From assembly GCA_028583415.1 (NCBI GenBank), contig CM053267.1, positions 48,029,390 to 48,093,389 of the forward strand: 64,000 nt of DNA, written 5' to 3'. This document shows, piece by piece, positions 1-12,488 of this stretch. The position numbers and the translations under genes were made by a program. Position 1 is the stretch's first letter, and every line of letters starts with the position of its first letter. The notes under the pieces are model-generated. The model did not search any database. It was not told the origin of the DNA and saw nothing but the letters and a program-made list of their open reading frames with translations. The DNA comes from Protea cynaroides (lineage: Eukaryota > Streptophyta > Magnoliopsida > Proteales > Proteaceae).

Positions 1-210
1 CCAACATCTAAATCGAACCGACCCAATAATGGCCCGATAGAGCTCATTAATCCAACTTTTTACTACATTCATATATAGTAAACCAAAACCGAAGCAATGG
101 CAGACTAATAAGAGTCTATTAAACCAATCCGATAACAAACCGACACCAAACCAGTTCATTAACTAATGTGTACAATGCAGCCCACTCCAATCCGAATTTT
201 TTAAGGAGAG
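1..210. repeat. Partial copy of a dispersed repeat (direct copy at 13610-13815)
   Basis: The first 210 bases match 13610-13815 in the same orientation with only scattered substitutions, for example both contain ACTACATTCATATATAGTAA. The second copy sits inside a larger element (13363-13902) whose ends look like short inverted repeats, so this is probably the same element cut by the window edge. No coding potential is seen. Confidence 0.8.
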
Positions 211-718
211 TGTTTCTACATGACTCAACCTCTCTGTTTTCTTAACCCGTTTTTTAATTGTGAGAACCAAAAACTGATTTTATTATTTCTATTACCTGAG
301 ATGTTTAAGTGTCGTTGAAGATCAAGTCTTAAACCATATTTATAGCTGTTTTTCCCTACAAAAAAATTTCATTAAATTGAGAGAGATTGTACTAGAGGAT
401 TTCGTTCCTCTAACTGCATGAAGAAGATGATGACTAGGGCAGAGTCGTCATCATCTTCAACCATCTGCATCACAATAATGGAGGATTTCTATTCCTTGTT
501 TTCAGTTGGAAACTTGATGCAGTAGAGATAGATCCATTAAAGGGTAGTAGGAATAAAATGGTAGTAGTAAAGGATTTTGAATCCCCTGCTTTCTAATGTG
601 GAATACACATATGTATTATTCCTTGTTTTCATTTTCTTCCTTCGGTTTTGTCTTTGTACAAAGCAGCAACTTAATTTAGCAGAAGACCTCAGATGGAGCC
701 CAACAAGTCGATTAGTTA

Positions 719-720
<2 letters not shown>

Positions 721-760
<40 letters not shown>
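721..760. repeat. (GA)n microsatellite
   Basis: About 40 bases of pure GA dinucleotide. It creates spurious open frames rich in RE/ER or SL on the two strands; none resembles a gene. Confidence 0.95.
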
Positions 761-763
<3 letters not shown>

Positions 764-913
764 ATATGACGAGAATGAGATCGAAGAGGAGTGATTGAGG
801 TGGGATACGAGAGGGAGTGGGGAAACGAAGAAGAAGGGAAGAAGACGTCCGAGGGCCTTTTTGCTCTTGCAGTCTTTCCTCTAGTAGATGAGGAGTGTGA
901 TTGCTCCGCCCAG

Positions 914-1152
914 GGGGATCCAAATCGTCTCCTCTCGAATCTCAAGGAGGAGACGTGACGACCCCCAGTGGATGATCAACATCTGGGGGTCGAATGAATC
1001 TGACCCCTCCATCCGAGTCGACACTCTTTTGTTGGCTCAGCTTGTCGGCTTGGATGGAGGGGTCGGATTCATCCGACCCCCAAGTGTCGACCATCTACTG
1101 GAGTCACCACGTCTCCTCCCAAATCTCAGGGAGGAGACGATTTGAATCCCCA
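914..1152. mobile_element. Short foldback MITE
   Basis: The ends are imperfect inverted repeats: GGGGGATCCAAATCGTCTCC on the left and GGAGACGATTTGAATCCCC on the right. The inner halves (GACCCCCAGTGGATGATC, then GACCCCCAAGTGTCGACC in inverted context) also pair over most of the length. Related, more diverged pieces occur at 42025-42195 and near 43850-44010. The superfamily is unknown and no clear target duplication was found. Confidence 0.7.
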
Positions 1153-1690
1153 AAAAGAGACTTCGCGTATAAGAAGGAGGAGAGCTTTGCATATTAATGT
1201 AACTAAAAAAGTTGTTGGCATTTTTTTTTTTTTTTTTTTTTTTGGCAAAGATTAAGAATGTACATGCAATAGCTAGCAGCGATGGTGGATAGTAAACGAT
1301 AATGAGTGGCTTGGTTCCTCACCCTCTAGTGTAAATTACTCTTCTTTTTTTTAAACACCATTAACAGAAAGGGGATGGTTGTAATTTTCAAACCATGGGG
1401 GATGGGTTTGTATTAGACCTAAGTACAAGGGAGTTCTATCATAGTTAATAACTTTGGGTACAGCAAAAAATCGGATACAAAGAAGTATGGGCATTTAATG
1501 GAGACAAACTTAGATACGAGGACCAATAATACGTTTAAAAAAAAGTGTACGTCAATAGTACAATACATGTTTAATACAGTACCCTTCGGAGTAAAAATAT
1601 GGGCATAGATGCACGATGCAATAGACATCTACATCATTCAATGAATAGAATATTTAATAACATATAAATACAAATTTATATATAAAAAAA

Positions 1691-2195
1691 GAGTTAATTA
1701 CACAGACACCCCCTCTACTGTAGTGAAACTACATAGAACTACCTTGCTTTTACAAAAGCTATACAGAATACCCCTCTAACAATCCTATCATACAATCTCA
1801 CCCACACCGTTACTTTTAACTTAACGGCAGAGGGTCAAATTTGTTTAAGACAAAAATACCCTTACTAAGTGCATTTTTGAAAACGAAAAAGAAAATAAAA
1901 AAAATCACAAAAAAAATATATATATAAATGAAATTGAAAAGTTTTGAGGGTAAAAAAGTTTTTTTTGCATCTAAAAAGAGTAAATCCTTTTAAAAAAAAA
2001 TTTGTCTAAAAGACACTTATTAAGGGTATTTTTGTCTAAAAAAAAATTTGACCCTCTGCTGTTAAGTTAAAAGTAATGGTGTCGGTGAGATTGTATGATA
2101 GCATAGTTAGAGGGGTATTCTGTGTAGTTTTTATAAAAACAGAGTAGTTCTGTGTAATTTCACTACAGTAAAGGGGGTGTCTATGTAATTAACCC
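1691..2195. mobile_element. Long-TIR Mutator-like MITE
   Basis: A 505-bp foldback element. The left end GAGTTAATTACACAGACACC pairs with the reverse complement of the right end GGTGTCTATGTAATTAACCC, and pairing continues for about 180 bases per arm. The A-rich flanks TATAAAAAAA and TAACAAAAAA could be a decayed 10-bp target duplication. The long arms and 9-10-bp duplication fit Mutator-like elements. No transposase is present. Confidence 0.75.
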
Positions 2196-3229
2196 TAACA
2201 AAAAACTTTGCACTCCATGAAACATACACAAAATCATTTGATTATCCCATAAGAAGTGTTGGGTAATGGTTCCCACATTGGTTTGAAATTTGTATTTTAA
2301 AATTTATAATTTCATACTAATACCGGCCGGAAGGCTTCCAAAATGTCTAGCAAGCTCTCGATAGTTCTGAATAAAAAACCATACCGATTTTCAAGACTGG
2401 AGCTATCAACCGCTCAACCATCTCTCCGAAAGACAATCTATATTTTCTTTTTATTCTCCTGAATAGAAAACATGGCATATGAGTTGTGATTTATCTCCTT
2501 AAATCACTCCACAAATTTATCTCCTTAAATCACTCTACAAATTTATCTCCTTAAATCATTCTATAGATTTATCTCCTCAAATCATTCAATATATTTCTCT
2601 ATTCTAAATTCTTACAGTTAGTGGGACCGTGCAAAGTATTTTATTATTATTATTTTTTTGCTTTTTTTAAAATTTTTAATACGTTAAATGTTTAATATTC
2701 GTGTATAATACGTTTCAATATAAAAATAAGAATTTTCATGAATCTATGCGATAGTTCGTAAAAAGTCATTTTATTCTACACTACACGTAGTATTCACGTA
2801 TAATATAGAAACTTACTAACTATAGATCCTACTACTTAATCCAATAAAAAAAATTTCCCATCTCTTCTGATTTTTCTTTTTTTTTTTCTTGTCCATTTGA
2901 TTAGATATCGATTCCCTTTTAGAAAATAGTGACACCAACATTCCAACAATTTTTACAATGTCATTCTCTCTTTTTATATATTAATTAAAAAAAAAAAACA
3001 CAACAACATCATAGTGTCACTTTGTTTTTTAAGTTAATTTATTAAAAAGACAAAGTATATCTTGTGGAGGTAGCTAGTTTTTGAGTAGTATCTGAGCAAA
3101 GTCTTAGGCTTTGAAATGCATTCAAAATTTCATACAAACCAAATAGCGGGAAAATTCCTGTTGCTCAAGATTCTTTGCGTCAATTTGGATTCTACTCATT
3201 TTCATTGGTTAAAGTCACAAATCTCCATT
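2196..3229. other. AT-rich intergenic DNA, no gene seen
   Basis: Low-complexity, AT-rich sequence. A short array around 2495-2590 repeats ATTTATCTCCTTAAATCA three to four times. I see no coding or RNA gene. Confidence 0.6.
2491..2590. repeat. Short tandem array, ~29-bp unit
   Basis: The motif TTTATCTCCTTAAATCACTC recurs about every 29 bases for roughly four units with a few substitutions. Confidence 0.7.
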
Positions 3230-3232
3230 TAA

Positions 3233-3507
3233 GGTTCTCTTTGGTTTGTATTATAAAATTAATTATATAATATATTATGATATATATAATTGTTTGATAT
3301 GATTTATTGTATTTATTTATATTTAAATAAATTAATATAATCTTAAATCTAAAAATAGAATAGAAGGTTTTTATCATTATTGTAATAATCTATTATTACT
3401 TTATCTAATGATACCAAACCGTTATTATTTATGACTCTTAAGTTATTTTCATAAATGATTTATCGTAAATAATTCATATATATAAATACATACTATACCA
3501 TAGAGCC
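3233..3507. mobile_element. Tourist-like (PIF/Harbinger) MITE
   Basis: The ends are GGTTCTCTTTGG and a right end reading ...AGAGCC, flanked on both sides by the 3-bp duplication TAA (3230-3232, 3508-3510). The body is AT-rich and palindromic. The family recurs at 7489-7771, 9345-9938 (nested) and 29630-30442, with the fuller terminal repeat GGCTCTCTTTGG. A TAA/TTA target is typical of PIF/Harbinger MITEs. Confidence 0.8.
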
Positions 3508-3850
3508 TAAGTTTTAGTATTTTCTAAAATACATTTATAGCGGAGACATGATTCCTTACATTTTAGTATTTTCTAAAATACATTGAGTTGGGATCACCTA
3601 CATGTACATGAACTCTCTATGGGATCCAATCACTATCGATGTGGTGTGGGACCCACCTCTAGAATATAGGACCAACCAAATATCAAGAGTGATAAAATTT
3701 AATAGAAAACACAAGTACATACAGATGAACTATTCTCCTATCATTTAGAGCTGAAACATGTCTTATGAACTTGCAACAAACTTGGCAATAGAGAAATTTC
3801 AGAGAGATTCTAGAACTCCACAATTGGGGAGGGGAATAAAAAATTAATTA

Positions 3851-3897
3851 TTATATGTGATAGACTGTTGAGATCACAGAAGTCTCATCACATATAA
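3851..3897. repeat. Inverted repeat just upstream of the Csl gene
   Basis: Arms TTATATGTGATAGAC and GTCTCATCACATATAA are near-perfect reverse complements around a 16-base spacer. The right arm runs into TATAATATAA, which could serve as a TATA-like element about 90 bases before the predicted ATG. Whether this is regulatory is inference. Confidence 0.45.
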
Positions 3898-3986
3898 TAT
3901 AAGAGGGTTGAATACGAAGCACAAGCTCCTTTATTATACTGCTAAAGCCATACATGGAAAGCAAGTATCTCACTTCCTCTTCTACC

Positions 3987-6900
3987 ATGGCCAATCCCAT
4001 TTCTCTCCCCCTGCAAGAGAAAATCCTTCGTAAAAACACCCTAAAGAGAGCTGTAGAACTCATCATCTTCTTCCTCTTCCTCTCTCTCCTCTCTTATCGT
4101 CTTCTATCTACTAACAACAACAACAACAACAATAGCTTTGCTTGGTACCTGACATTCCTCTGCGAGTCATGGTTCACCCTCTATTGGCTCCTCACCATGA
4201 ATGTTAAATGGAACCCTCTTCAGTACAGAACATATCCTCAACACCTCTTAAATAGAGGTGTTGAGCTTCCTCCAGTGGACTTGTTTGTGACAACAGCAGA
4301 TCCTGTTCTTGAACCTCCAATCATCACAGTGAACACTGTACTTTCCTTGTTGGCTCTTGATTACCCAGCTCATAAGCTTGCTTGCTATGTATCTGATGAT
4401 GCCGCCTCTCCTCTTACCTTTTATTCTCTTATGGAAGCATCCGAATTTGCAAAGCTTTGGGTACCTTTCTGTAAGAAGCATGACATTCAAGTCAGAGCCC
4501 CTTTCATGTATTTCTTTGGCGGCGACGGGGAGCCCAACGCAGACACCCACGACATCTCAATGGGATTCCCACAGGAATGGGAAAACATTAAGGTGATACC
4601 GACAATAATATTATTAGGAATTTAGTCTCACACCAACTATCAAATCTACAGCCCTTAGGCCGATTTCATTGGAGCAATTTCCTTTTTAGTGAAATGGAAC
4701 CCCATTCTTTGGCATTTTGGTAGGTTTTTTGGGTCACTCATGTTGGGGGTGGTTTTTTTGTTTGGTTTCTTGTTAGTCTTTGGTGGTCTGCTTGTTTTGT
4801 TTTGGCTCATATCTTTTGATGGTTTTGCTTGTTGTGTTTTCTTTTTCGGATTTAATAAAATAGCTACTTATCAAAAGAAGAAAAAAAAAAGTCTGGAACC
4901 ATATATAAAAGTTCGTACTTTGAAAGAGTTCGACTTTTAAGATGGAAACGTTATAAACATGGATTCATCTTTTTCCCTTTAATTTGTTTTGTAGAACGAG
5001 TATGAACAACTTTGCAACAGAATTGAAGAGGCGGTTCAGAAAGGAGTCCCATGTGATCTGACTGGAGAATTTGCAGATTTCTCAGGAATAAATCGTAGAA
5101 ACCATCCTAGCATAGTTAAGGTAATTAAGAACCAAACCCTTTTTCTTTTCTTTTTGTTGGAAATTTATCTTAAATGGATTACCCCCTTGACAATTGGTTT
5201 ACTATACAGAACTACTCTCTCTTGACAAAAATTACACAGATTATCCCATAAACATTGTTTTATAACAGTATAGTCTACATCGGGCTTTAAAAACTGATGA
5301 AATTTTTTTTAAGACAATACTATCCTTACTCAATGAAAACTACATAAATATACCATTGTCTAAAAAAAAATTTGAAAATTTTTCAGTCAATTTTTATCGC
5401 CCGGTGTGGACAATACTGTTATAAAACATTGTTTCAGAGATAGTCTGCGTAACTTTTGTCAAGAGAGAATAGTTCTGCAACCAATTGTCAAAAGAGTGTC
5501 CAAGAAAGTTTCCCTTTCTTTTTTCATTTGAATTGACACCAAAATTTCACATGTGAAACCTTAAAAGACTTAGAAGCAAGTACTTAATTTGCAGGTTATA
5601 TGGGAGAACAAGGACAAATTTTCAAATGGGATACCACATCTGGTATATGTATCAAGAGAGAAGCAGCCCAAGCACCCACATCATTTCAAAGCAGGAGCAA
5701 TGAATGTCTTGGTTAGAACTACAAGTTCACAATATTAACTCACAATACACCATTAATTAAGCTTGAGTTTCAATTATGGACATGTCTTGCAGACTAATTA
5801 ATTATCATATTTGTGTTTCTATGATCAGACAAGAGTATCAGGAGTGATGACAAACTCTCCTTTCATTCTCAATGTGGACTGCGACATGTTTGCCAACAAT
5901 CCACAGGTTGTACTTCATGCAATGTGCCTCCTGCTTGGCTTTGAGAAAGAAACAGAAAGCGGATTCGTTCAGTTTCCACAGGTGTTCTATGGAGGCTTAA
6001 AGGATGATCCTTTTGGAAATCAGTTTACAGTCTCCAACGAAGTGAGTCACCATGACATTTTTGAATTCAGATTACTTGCATGTACATGTATTTTTCATAG
6101 GATTCTATCACCGTCGATGTGTCGTGTGATCTAACTCTAGAATGTGGGACCCACTAGATTTGAATGGTGATGGAATTCCAATAAGGCTACAAGTAAATGC
6201 AGGTGAACTATTCTCACATTTTTCCTTTTCATTACCTACCTACAAATATCATTCAAGGTATTGGATCAAGATTCGTATCGGTTTCGAGAGTGACTGATTC
6301 CAATCTGATACCCAATACTTGGGCTGTTTTAATATTATTTTATTATGGATGAGTCATGCGTCAATGTACCATCAGATCCAATTATCAGTTTTGAAGAGTG
6401 TCGATACCATGTCCGATACCTAGAATTATAAACTTCTTCCTACTTCTCCTATCACTAACTAATTTTGGAAGGCTCAGATTCCCTTAACTAATGTTGGAAG
6501 ATTCAGATTCTCTCTCCCTCTTTAATATAGGGTGTTAAACAGTTCAGTTCTAGTTAATTGGTTAGGTTTCACCTCAGTGTGTGATTGGAGGAAATCGAAA
6601 TCAAATCGATTATTAATCAGTTTTGGTATTGATTTTCCAATTTTATCGATTCCGATTTTGCAATCATTTTGTTAACGGTTCAATTTAACAGTACTTGGGT
6701 AGACTTAACAGTTCTGGGGCCTTGGCCCAATTGGGACTGAAGAAATCTGATGTTGGGCTTATGTAGCATATTAGACATCTTACATTTAGGCCTAAAATCC
6801 ATTCAACTAATGAGAATGAATCAAGATTCAAACCCTCAAGCAAGGGGAAGTATTCAGTCATATTTTTGGTCTGCGTTTATTCGGTTTAATCTGATTTAAA

Positions 6901-9900
6901 CCGTCAATTTAGCGGTTCAAAACGGAACCAAATCGTTTAATATTCAGTTTTGTTTTCTGAAATCAAAATCAAATAATTTATTAATCGATTCCAGTTTAAA
7001 CGATTCAATTTGATCTGATTTCGGTTCTATTTCGACAGCCTTATATTCTCTTAAATGATGTTGGAAGATTAGACTCTCCTTCTTATATGGCCTTCACATA
7101 TGTTTATCTTTTCAGTACATACGCCCTGGGTTTTTGGGGCTGCAAGGACCTATATACATTGGAACAGGATGCTTTCATAGAAGAAAAGTTATATATGGAC
7201 TATCACCGGACGAAGTAGAAAATAAGGGAAGAAATCCATCGGTCGTCATAGGTAGGGTTCTCTTGTGTTGTGTATAAACTTTTTTTAATGAAATTAATTA
7301 AAAATCGATACAACCTCTTACTAACACGAATTGTTTATAGTTTAGTCTCACATCAACTATCAATAGTCTACAGTGTTCTTATACATTTAGGAATCCCTCC
7401 ACCTATTAGTTTGAATCTCAGGAGCATATAGTATTGTTGAAATCGCTCTAGCTCCTGGTTTTTGTAATTTTAAATTTTGAAAGGTTAAGGCTCTCTTTGA
7501 TATAGTTTATATTTATGTTTATGAGTTATTTATATTAAATTATTTATGAAAATAAATTATGAGTCATAAAAAATAATCATGTAATACAACTAGACATAAA
7601 GAAATAATAATAGATTATCACAATAATCATAAACACCTTTTAATCTATTTGTGGATTTTAAATTATATAAATTTATTTTAGATATAAATAAGTACTATAA
7701 ATCATACCAAACAATTAAATATGTCATAATGTACTATATAATTAATTCTATAATACATACCACAGAGAGCGTAAGAACCGTAGAGATTTCAGCAATATCC
7801 AAACTGTGAATCATATCCAACATTTGAATTCTTTTGAATTGCAGTTACATGAGAGCTCTTTTGATAATATCAAAAGTTGAGTTTGACTCCATTTCTGTTC
7901 CCCGAGAGATCTTGTTATACACAGTAGATATTGCCAAATGTGCATAAGGTGTTGCGAGTTTAGTCCCCCATCAACTATCGATCAATAGTTTAAAGTCCCC
8001 TCTTGAGCCAATCATAAGTTTGAACAATAATTTTTATTTTCCATTCTTCATATTTCTTGGGTTTCCAATGCCAAAGTATCATGTATGATGGATTTTGTAT
8101 TGACTTCTAATTTATTTATATAAATGTCATAAATCTTGATTTTGACATTTTCTTTTTGCAAGGAAAAGCACTGGAAGCATTGCAAAATAAATTCGGAGAT
8201 TCAATAGAATTTACAGAATCTGCAGCTCAAATACTCGGTGGGACAAATAACAGCATAAATCGTCCTCCCAATCTTTCAAGCTGTATCGAAACAGCAATTC
8301 ATGTTGCATGTTCAGTTTATGAGTATAATACTGACTGGGGTACGAAGGTAAGAATTGCAATTTTTAAAGATTTAAAGGAATTGCAATTTTTAAGGGTTTT
8401 TTTTCTTTCACACCATAGAGAAAGAGTTTACTCTTCATGACTCTCCTACTGCCATGTGGCATGATCAGATGAGATACATTTGTGGACAAGTAGACTCATA
8501 AGGTCTTGTCAACATATTAAGTTTCAATATTAATAGAGTTTGCCAAGTGACAAAATAGAGTTTTAAAAAAATCTAAGATTAAGAGAGAGTGCAAGTATCG
8601 ATCAGAGTACCATCAAAGGTGTGCATGGACAAATGATGCATGTGTCCATTCTGCCCATTGGCTAGAGATGTGTGTGTGTGTATGTGTGTGTGTGAACCTC
8701 ATCAATCTACTCTGGCCTCATGTTAATTTTTAGAGTCAATTAAATACCTCTTTGTATTGCAATGCTTCTCATTTATGTCCATGTACGTGTTCTAATGCTC
8801 TAGCCATTATTGTGCACTTTCCCAACTAGGAGCAAAAAAGAAAACTTTATTTGAAAAGACAATGATAACCATGTAAAAAATATTGACTGAGAAGAAGAAA
8901 AAGAAATAGGAGTGGAAGAGGAAGAGGCGATATACGCAAAAGGAATTTTGCATGGCTTCGTTTGTTTTGACATAAAATTTTATGTGTAATATTTTATATG
9001 TAATTTTTTTTTTCAATATTTGTTTATAAGAAATAAAATATAATGATTTTTAAGGGAGAAAGAGAATGAATTTTGTCTTTCTTTTATCTATTTAAAACAA
9101 ATATTGAAAAAAAAAACTACATATAAAATATTACACATAAAATTTTACGGTAAAATTTTATATCAAAACAAATGGAGCCAAATTTAGAAAACATGTCAAA
9201 CGACACTTGTAACACCAACAACTACCCTAACTAAATAAATGAAAATGAGACCAAATACTCAAATGTACCCCATATGGGACTATATCCATTCAGATTTTTG
9301 CATGGATATGACCGAGATCCGTTTCCTCTCCATTGGTATATTAAAGATCTCTCTGGTATGTATTATAGAATTAATTATATAATACATTATGACGTATGTG
9401 ATTGTTTGATATGATTTACGGTACTTATTTATATTTAAAATAAATTGATATAGTCTAAAATCTTTAAATAAGGCTCTCTTTGGTTTGTATTATATAATGT
9501 ATTATGAATTATTTGTGACAAATCAATTATGATAATAGATTATGAGTAATAAATAATGACCGTTTGGTACCATTAAACATAATATATTATATAATGAGAA
9601 ATATAAACAATCACCTAATAGATTATTCTAATAATGATAAACAGCTACTCACCTATTTGTAGATAATGGATTATATTGATTTATTTTAATTATAAATAGA
9701 TATTAGAAATCATACCAAATAATCATAAATTTTATAAGATATTATATAATACATTATATAATACAAACCAAAGAGAGCCTAAGTTAGAAAGTGTTTATCA
9801 TTATGTTGATAATCTATTATTACTTCTTTATGTTTAGGGGTATTAAACTGTTATTATTTTTTACTCATAATTTATTCTCATAAATGATTTGTCATAAATA

Positions 9901-12396
9901 ATTCAAAAACATAAATATAAACTAAGCCAAATAGAGCCTATGATATTCTTTCTTGCCTCAATGAATATGGGTATTTTTTTATTTTGCCAGGTTGGTTTGA
10001 TCTATGGGTCAAATACAGAAGACGTGCTAACTGGAATCAGTATCCATGCAAGGGGTTGGAGATCCGTTTACCCAGATTTGGATTCACCCGCATTCCTTGG
10101 GTGTGCATCAACTGGTGGACCCATAATCATGACCCAAATTATGAGATGGATCACGGGTTTTCAAGAGATCCTCTTCAGTACTAGAAGTCCCATCTTAGCC
10201 ATTGTCACTGCAAAGCTCCAGTTTCGACAAAGCTTGGGTTATCTTTACTTACTGTTGTGGGGACATTGTTCTTTACCTGAGTTCTGCTATGCTCTATTGC
10301 CGGCTTACAGTATCTTCACCAACACACATTTCTTGCCTATGGTAATTTTTCAATCAACTTAATTTCTTGAGTTTCACTTGCTAGTACAAAGGTTTTAGTA
10401 ATCGATTTGAGGATTAGTATCACGGTTCAAGGCATTGGTATCGGATTGCCCGACTCGTATTGGTTTTAAACCTAATCGATTTTCTATTATAACATGTTTT
10501 AAGATTATTTTAATGAGGATCCGACACATATCGACTTCTCATTGGACCCGTACACTAGACATAGTCGATATCATGTCCAATACCTATGTTTAGAACCACA
10601 GATTGGAAAAGGTTGGAATCGATCAAAATTCGGCAATCCAAACCTGTTTCCTATAACCTTGCTTGCTGTTGTTGAACTTCCAATGTTGTTGCACATTGGA
10701 TACATGCTAGCAGATCAATGTAGAATATATCCATATAGATCTCAATCCACAAGTGATAAAAAAACCTTATACTCATCTCACTCGTAAAATTTTAGTTCAA
10801 AATATATAAGAAAAGTACCAACAGATTTAAGAAAAAAAGAAAAACGCAATACTTTTTAGTGAATGCCATTTGAAAGATGTCTTTCTTATAAGAGGAAGGT
10901 TTCTCCAAGTCTTGAGACTAGAGAAATCCAAAGATGCGTAGACGGGAAAGGGATGGACACGTAACTTCATGTATAGGGGTAGGGTTTTGTGCATTTTTGA
11001 AGATGGATGACTTAGGATCAAGGAGTCCAGCAGACAAAAAAAAACTAAATCCCTTACAATTTTGTGAAGAAAAAAAAAACATTTTTTAGTTTGACAAGAT
11101 TGAAAGATGTCTTTTATCTGATACTAATTTTTGTCACGTGGAAAGGTGATATTGCAATTTTGAAAGTATGGATATCTAGGAAATGATTTAGATTGCCATA
11201 TATCAAATTCTACACTAAAATTCAGTCATACATCTTCTCATCTATTGGCATATTTTTTTTATATTTTCAGCCATTCATTTCCTTTTAGAAAAAACTTTAA
11301 TTTTTTCATTGAATTTTCGTATATTATTTTCACCACTTAGCCAACTCCATTTTTGATGAAACATGATATCTGAGCAAGGACTCTTGGCTGTCTGTCTATC
11401 CATAATTTTAATTCTATTCAATTTTCAAAGAGACAAATATTGGTTTCGGACTAGGAAAACTCTCCTAAACTTGTCAGAGTACAAAATCTTCGATCACCCT
11501 CATATGAAAAATTAAACTCACTCGTATCTTGTATTTGATTGAAACTTGATAATTGAGATGATTATGAGGTCTCTTATAACATAGTCCATTCTTTGCCATT
11601 GAGGGAAGAAAAACGCCTTCTTAATATTACATTTTTTTTTTTAATTCAGGTATAAAAAATGCACTTACCAAACTATTTTTTGAAAATGACTTGTCATTAT
11701 ATCATTATCTCGCACTTTTTTGAATAGCATTATGAAATGATTTTTTACCCTTGCTCAAAAAGAAAGTATATTATACTTATAAAGAATAAAAGAATAAAGT
11801 AACAAATTATTTGACATTAATGTATGAAACCAATGTTTGTACAGGTATCTGAACCAGCTATATTCATTTTGGTTGCCCTTTTCATCATTCATAACGTCTA
11901 CACTCTATTAGAGTACATTAAATGCGGTCTCTCAATCCGAGCATGGTGGAACAACATGAGAATGTCAAGGATAACCAACTCAACCGCATGCTTGTTTGGA
12001 TTCTTAAGTTTCTTTCCCAAGTTCTTAGGGTTTTCAGAGAATGTTTTTGAAGTTACACCAAAAGACCAAGTCACTTCCATTCAAGGTGCTAGTGTGGAAG
12101 AACTCGATAATGGCCGTGGTCAATTTACCTTCAATGAATCACCGATCTTCGTGCCACCAACAACCCTTCTATTTGTGAACTTGACTGCACTTGCCATGGC
12201 CTTTCTTGATGGTTATTCTTGGTTAGGACTAGGGGAGATCTTTTGCAGTGTATGGATTGTGCTAACCTTCTTGCCCTTCCTGAAAGGCCTCTTTCAAAAA
12301 GGAAAATATGGGGTTCCATGGTCCACCATATGGAAATCAGCTTCATTGGCATTCCTCTTCCTATACTTCTCAAGGCAATGGGCATCTAAAGGTTAA
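3987..12396 (+). CDS. Cellulose-synthase-like protein, CslB/CslH type (8 exons)
   Basis: Exons by eye: 3987-4592, 4995-5120, 5595-5711, 5829-6041, 7116-7251, 8163-8347, 9991-10341, 11845-12396. All junctions are GT-AG and phases agree, giving 761 residues, the usual Csl length. The protein is a family-2 processive glycosyltransferase expected in Golgi or plasma membrane, making a cell-wall glucan. Two N-terminal membrane helices (about 22-41, 51-71) precede the catalytic domain, and several helices follow residue ~540. Visible motifs are YVSDDAASP (134-142), DCD (300-302), TED (470-472) and QIMRW (510-514). The N-terminal RING finger of true CesA is absent. Wording such as VTTADPVLEPP is typical of the CslB/CslH branch; I cannot choose between B and H. 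The ATG at 3987 (context ACCATGG, MANPISLP) is preferred over an in-frame ATG at 3954. Oddities are a run of seven Asn after helix 1 and Ala in place of the usual Gly after SDD. Confidence 0.93.
4650..4892 (+). mobile_element. Possible truncated LINE 3' tail in Csl intron 1
   Basis: TG-rich sequence (TTGGTGGTCTGCTTGTTTTG) ends in AATAAAATAGCTACTTATCA followed by an A-rich run. This form, an AATAAA plus short tail at the end of a T/G-rich segment, is typical of plant LINE 3' ends. No reverse-transcriptase coding remains and target duplications are not clear. Confidence 0.45.
5159..5514. mobile_element. Long-TIR Mutator-like MITE in Csl intron 2
   Basis: The arms pair over about 130 bases, for example TAAACATTGTTTTATAACAG on the left with the reverse complement of CTGTTATAAAACATTGTTTC on the right. 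The family is the same as 14918-15362 and the outer element at 39752-41951. The flanks are T-rich, so the target duplication cannot be read. Confidence 0.75.
7489..7771. mobile_element. Tourist-like MITE in Csl intron 5
   Basis: Starts GGCTCTCTTTG and ends with AGAGAGCG, flanked by TAA on both sides. It lies in the opposite orientation to the copy at 3233-3507 and carries the same AT-rich internal blocks, such as ATTATGAGTCATAA. Confidence 0.75.
8953..9180. mobile_element. Foldback MITE in Csl intron 6
   Basis: The left end TGGCTTCGTTTGTTTTGACA pairs with the reverse complement of the right end TATCAAAACAAATGGAGCCA. Both arms contain ATAAAATTTTA and AAATATTGAA/TTCAATATTT blocks. The superfamily is uncertain; a hAT-like MITE is possible. 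Confidence 0.65.
9345..9938. mobile_element. Tourist-like MITE split by another copy of its family
   Basis: The outer element starts AGATCTCTCTGG after TAA and ends at ATAGAGCC. It is interrupted at 9472-9779 by a complete relative that starts GGCTCTCTTTGG, ends CCAAAGAGAGCC and is flanked by TAA on both sides. Both lie in Csl intron 6. Confidence 0.8.
9472..9779. mobile_element. Inner Tourist-like MITE (308 bp)
   Basis: Perfect 12-bp terminal inverted repeats GGCTCTCTTTGG/CCAAAGAGAGCC and TAA duplications at 9469-9471 and 9780-9782. It is younger than the element it interrupts. Confidence 0.85.
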
Positions 12397-12403
12397 TATG
12401 ATA

Positions 12404-12488
12404 GTTCTTTCAATGAAGAGGTGGCGGGAATGAAAATAGAGAGAGAGAGAGAGAGAGTTCTTTCAATGGAGAGGTGGCGAGAATGAAA

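Noticed and set aside
537..945. Open frames across the GA microsatellite on both strands
   Set aside because: They are low-complexity translations of (GA)n with no family similarity.
3954..3986. Upstream in-frame ATG as the Csl start
   Set aside because: The ATG at 3987 has better context (ACCATGG) and matches the usual family N terminus; the upstream one adds 11 residues with no recognised role. It cannot be fully excluded.
10542..10787. Extra Csl exon in intron 7
   Set aside because: The exon 7-exon 8 junction joins in phase and gives the expected family sequence without it; the region resembles a dispersed TATCGG-type repeat.
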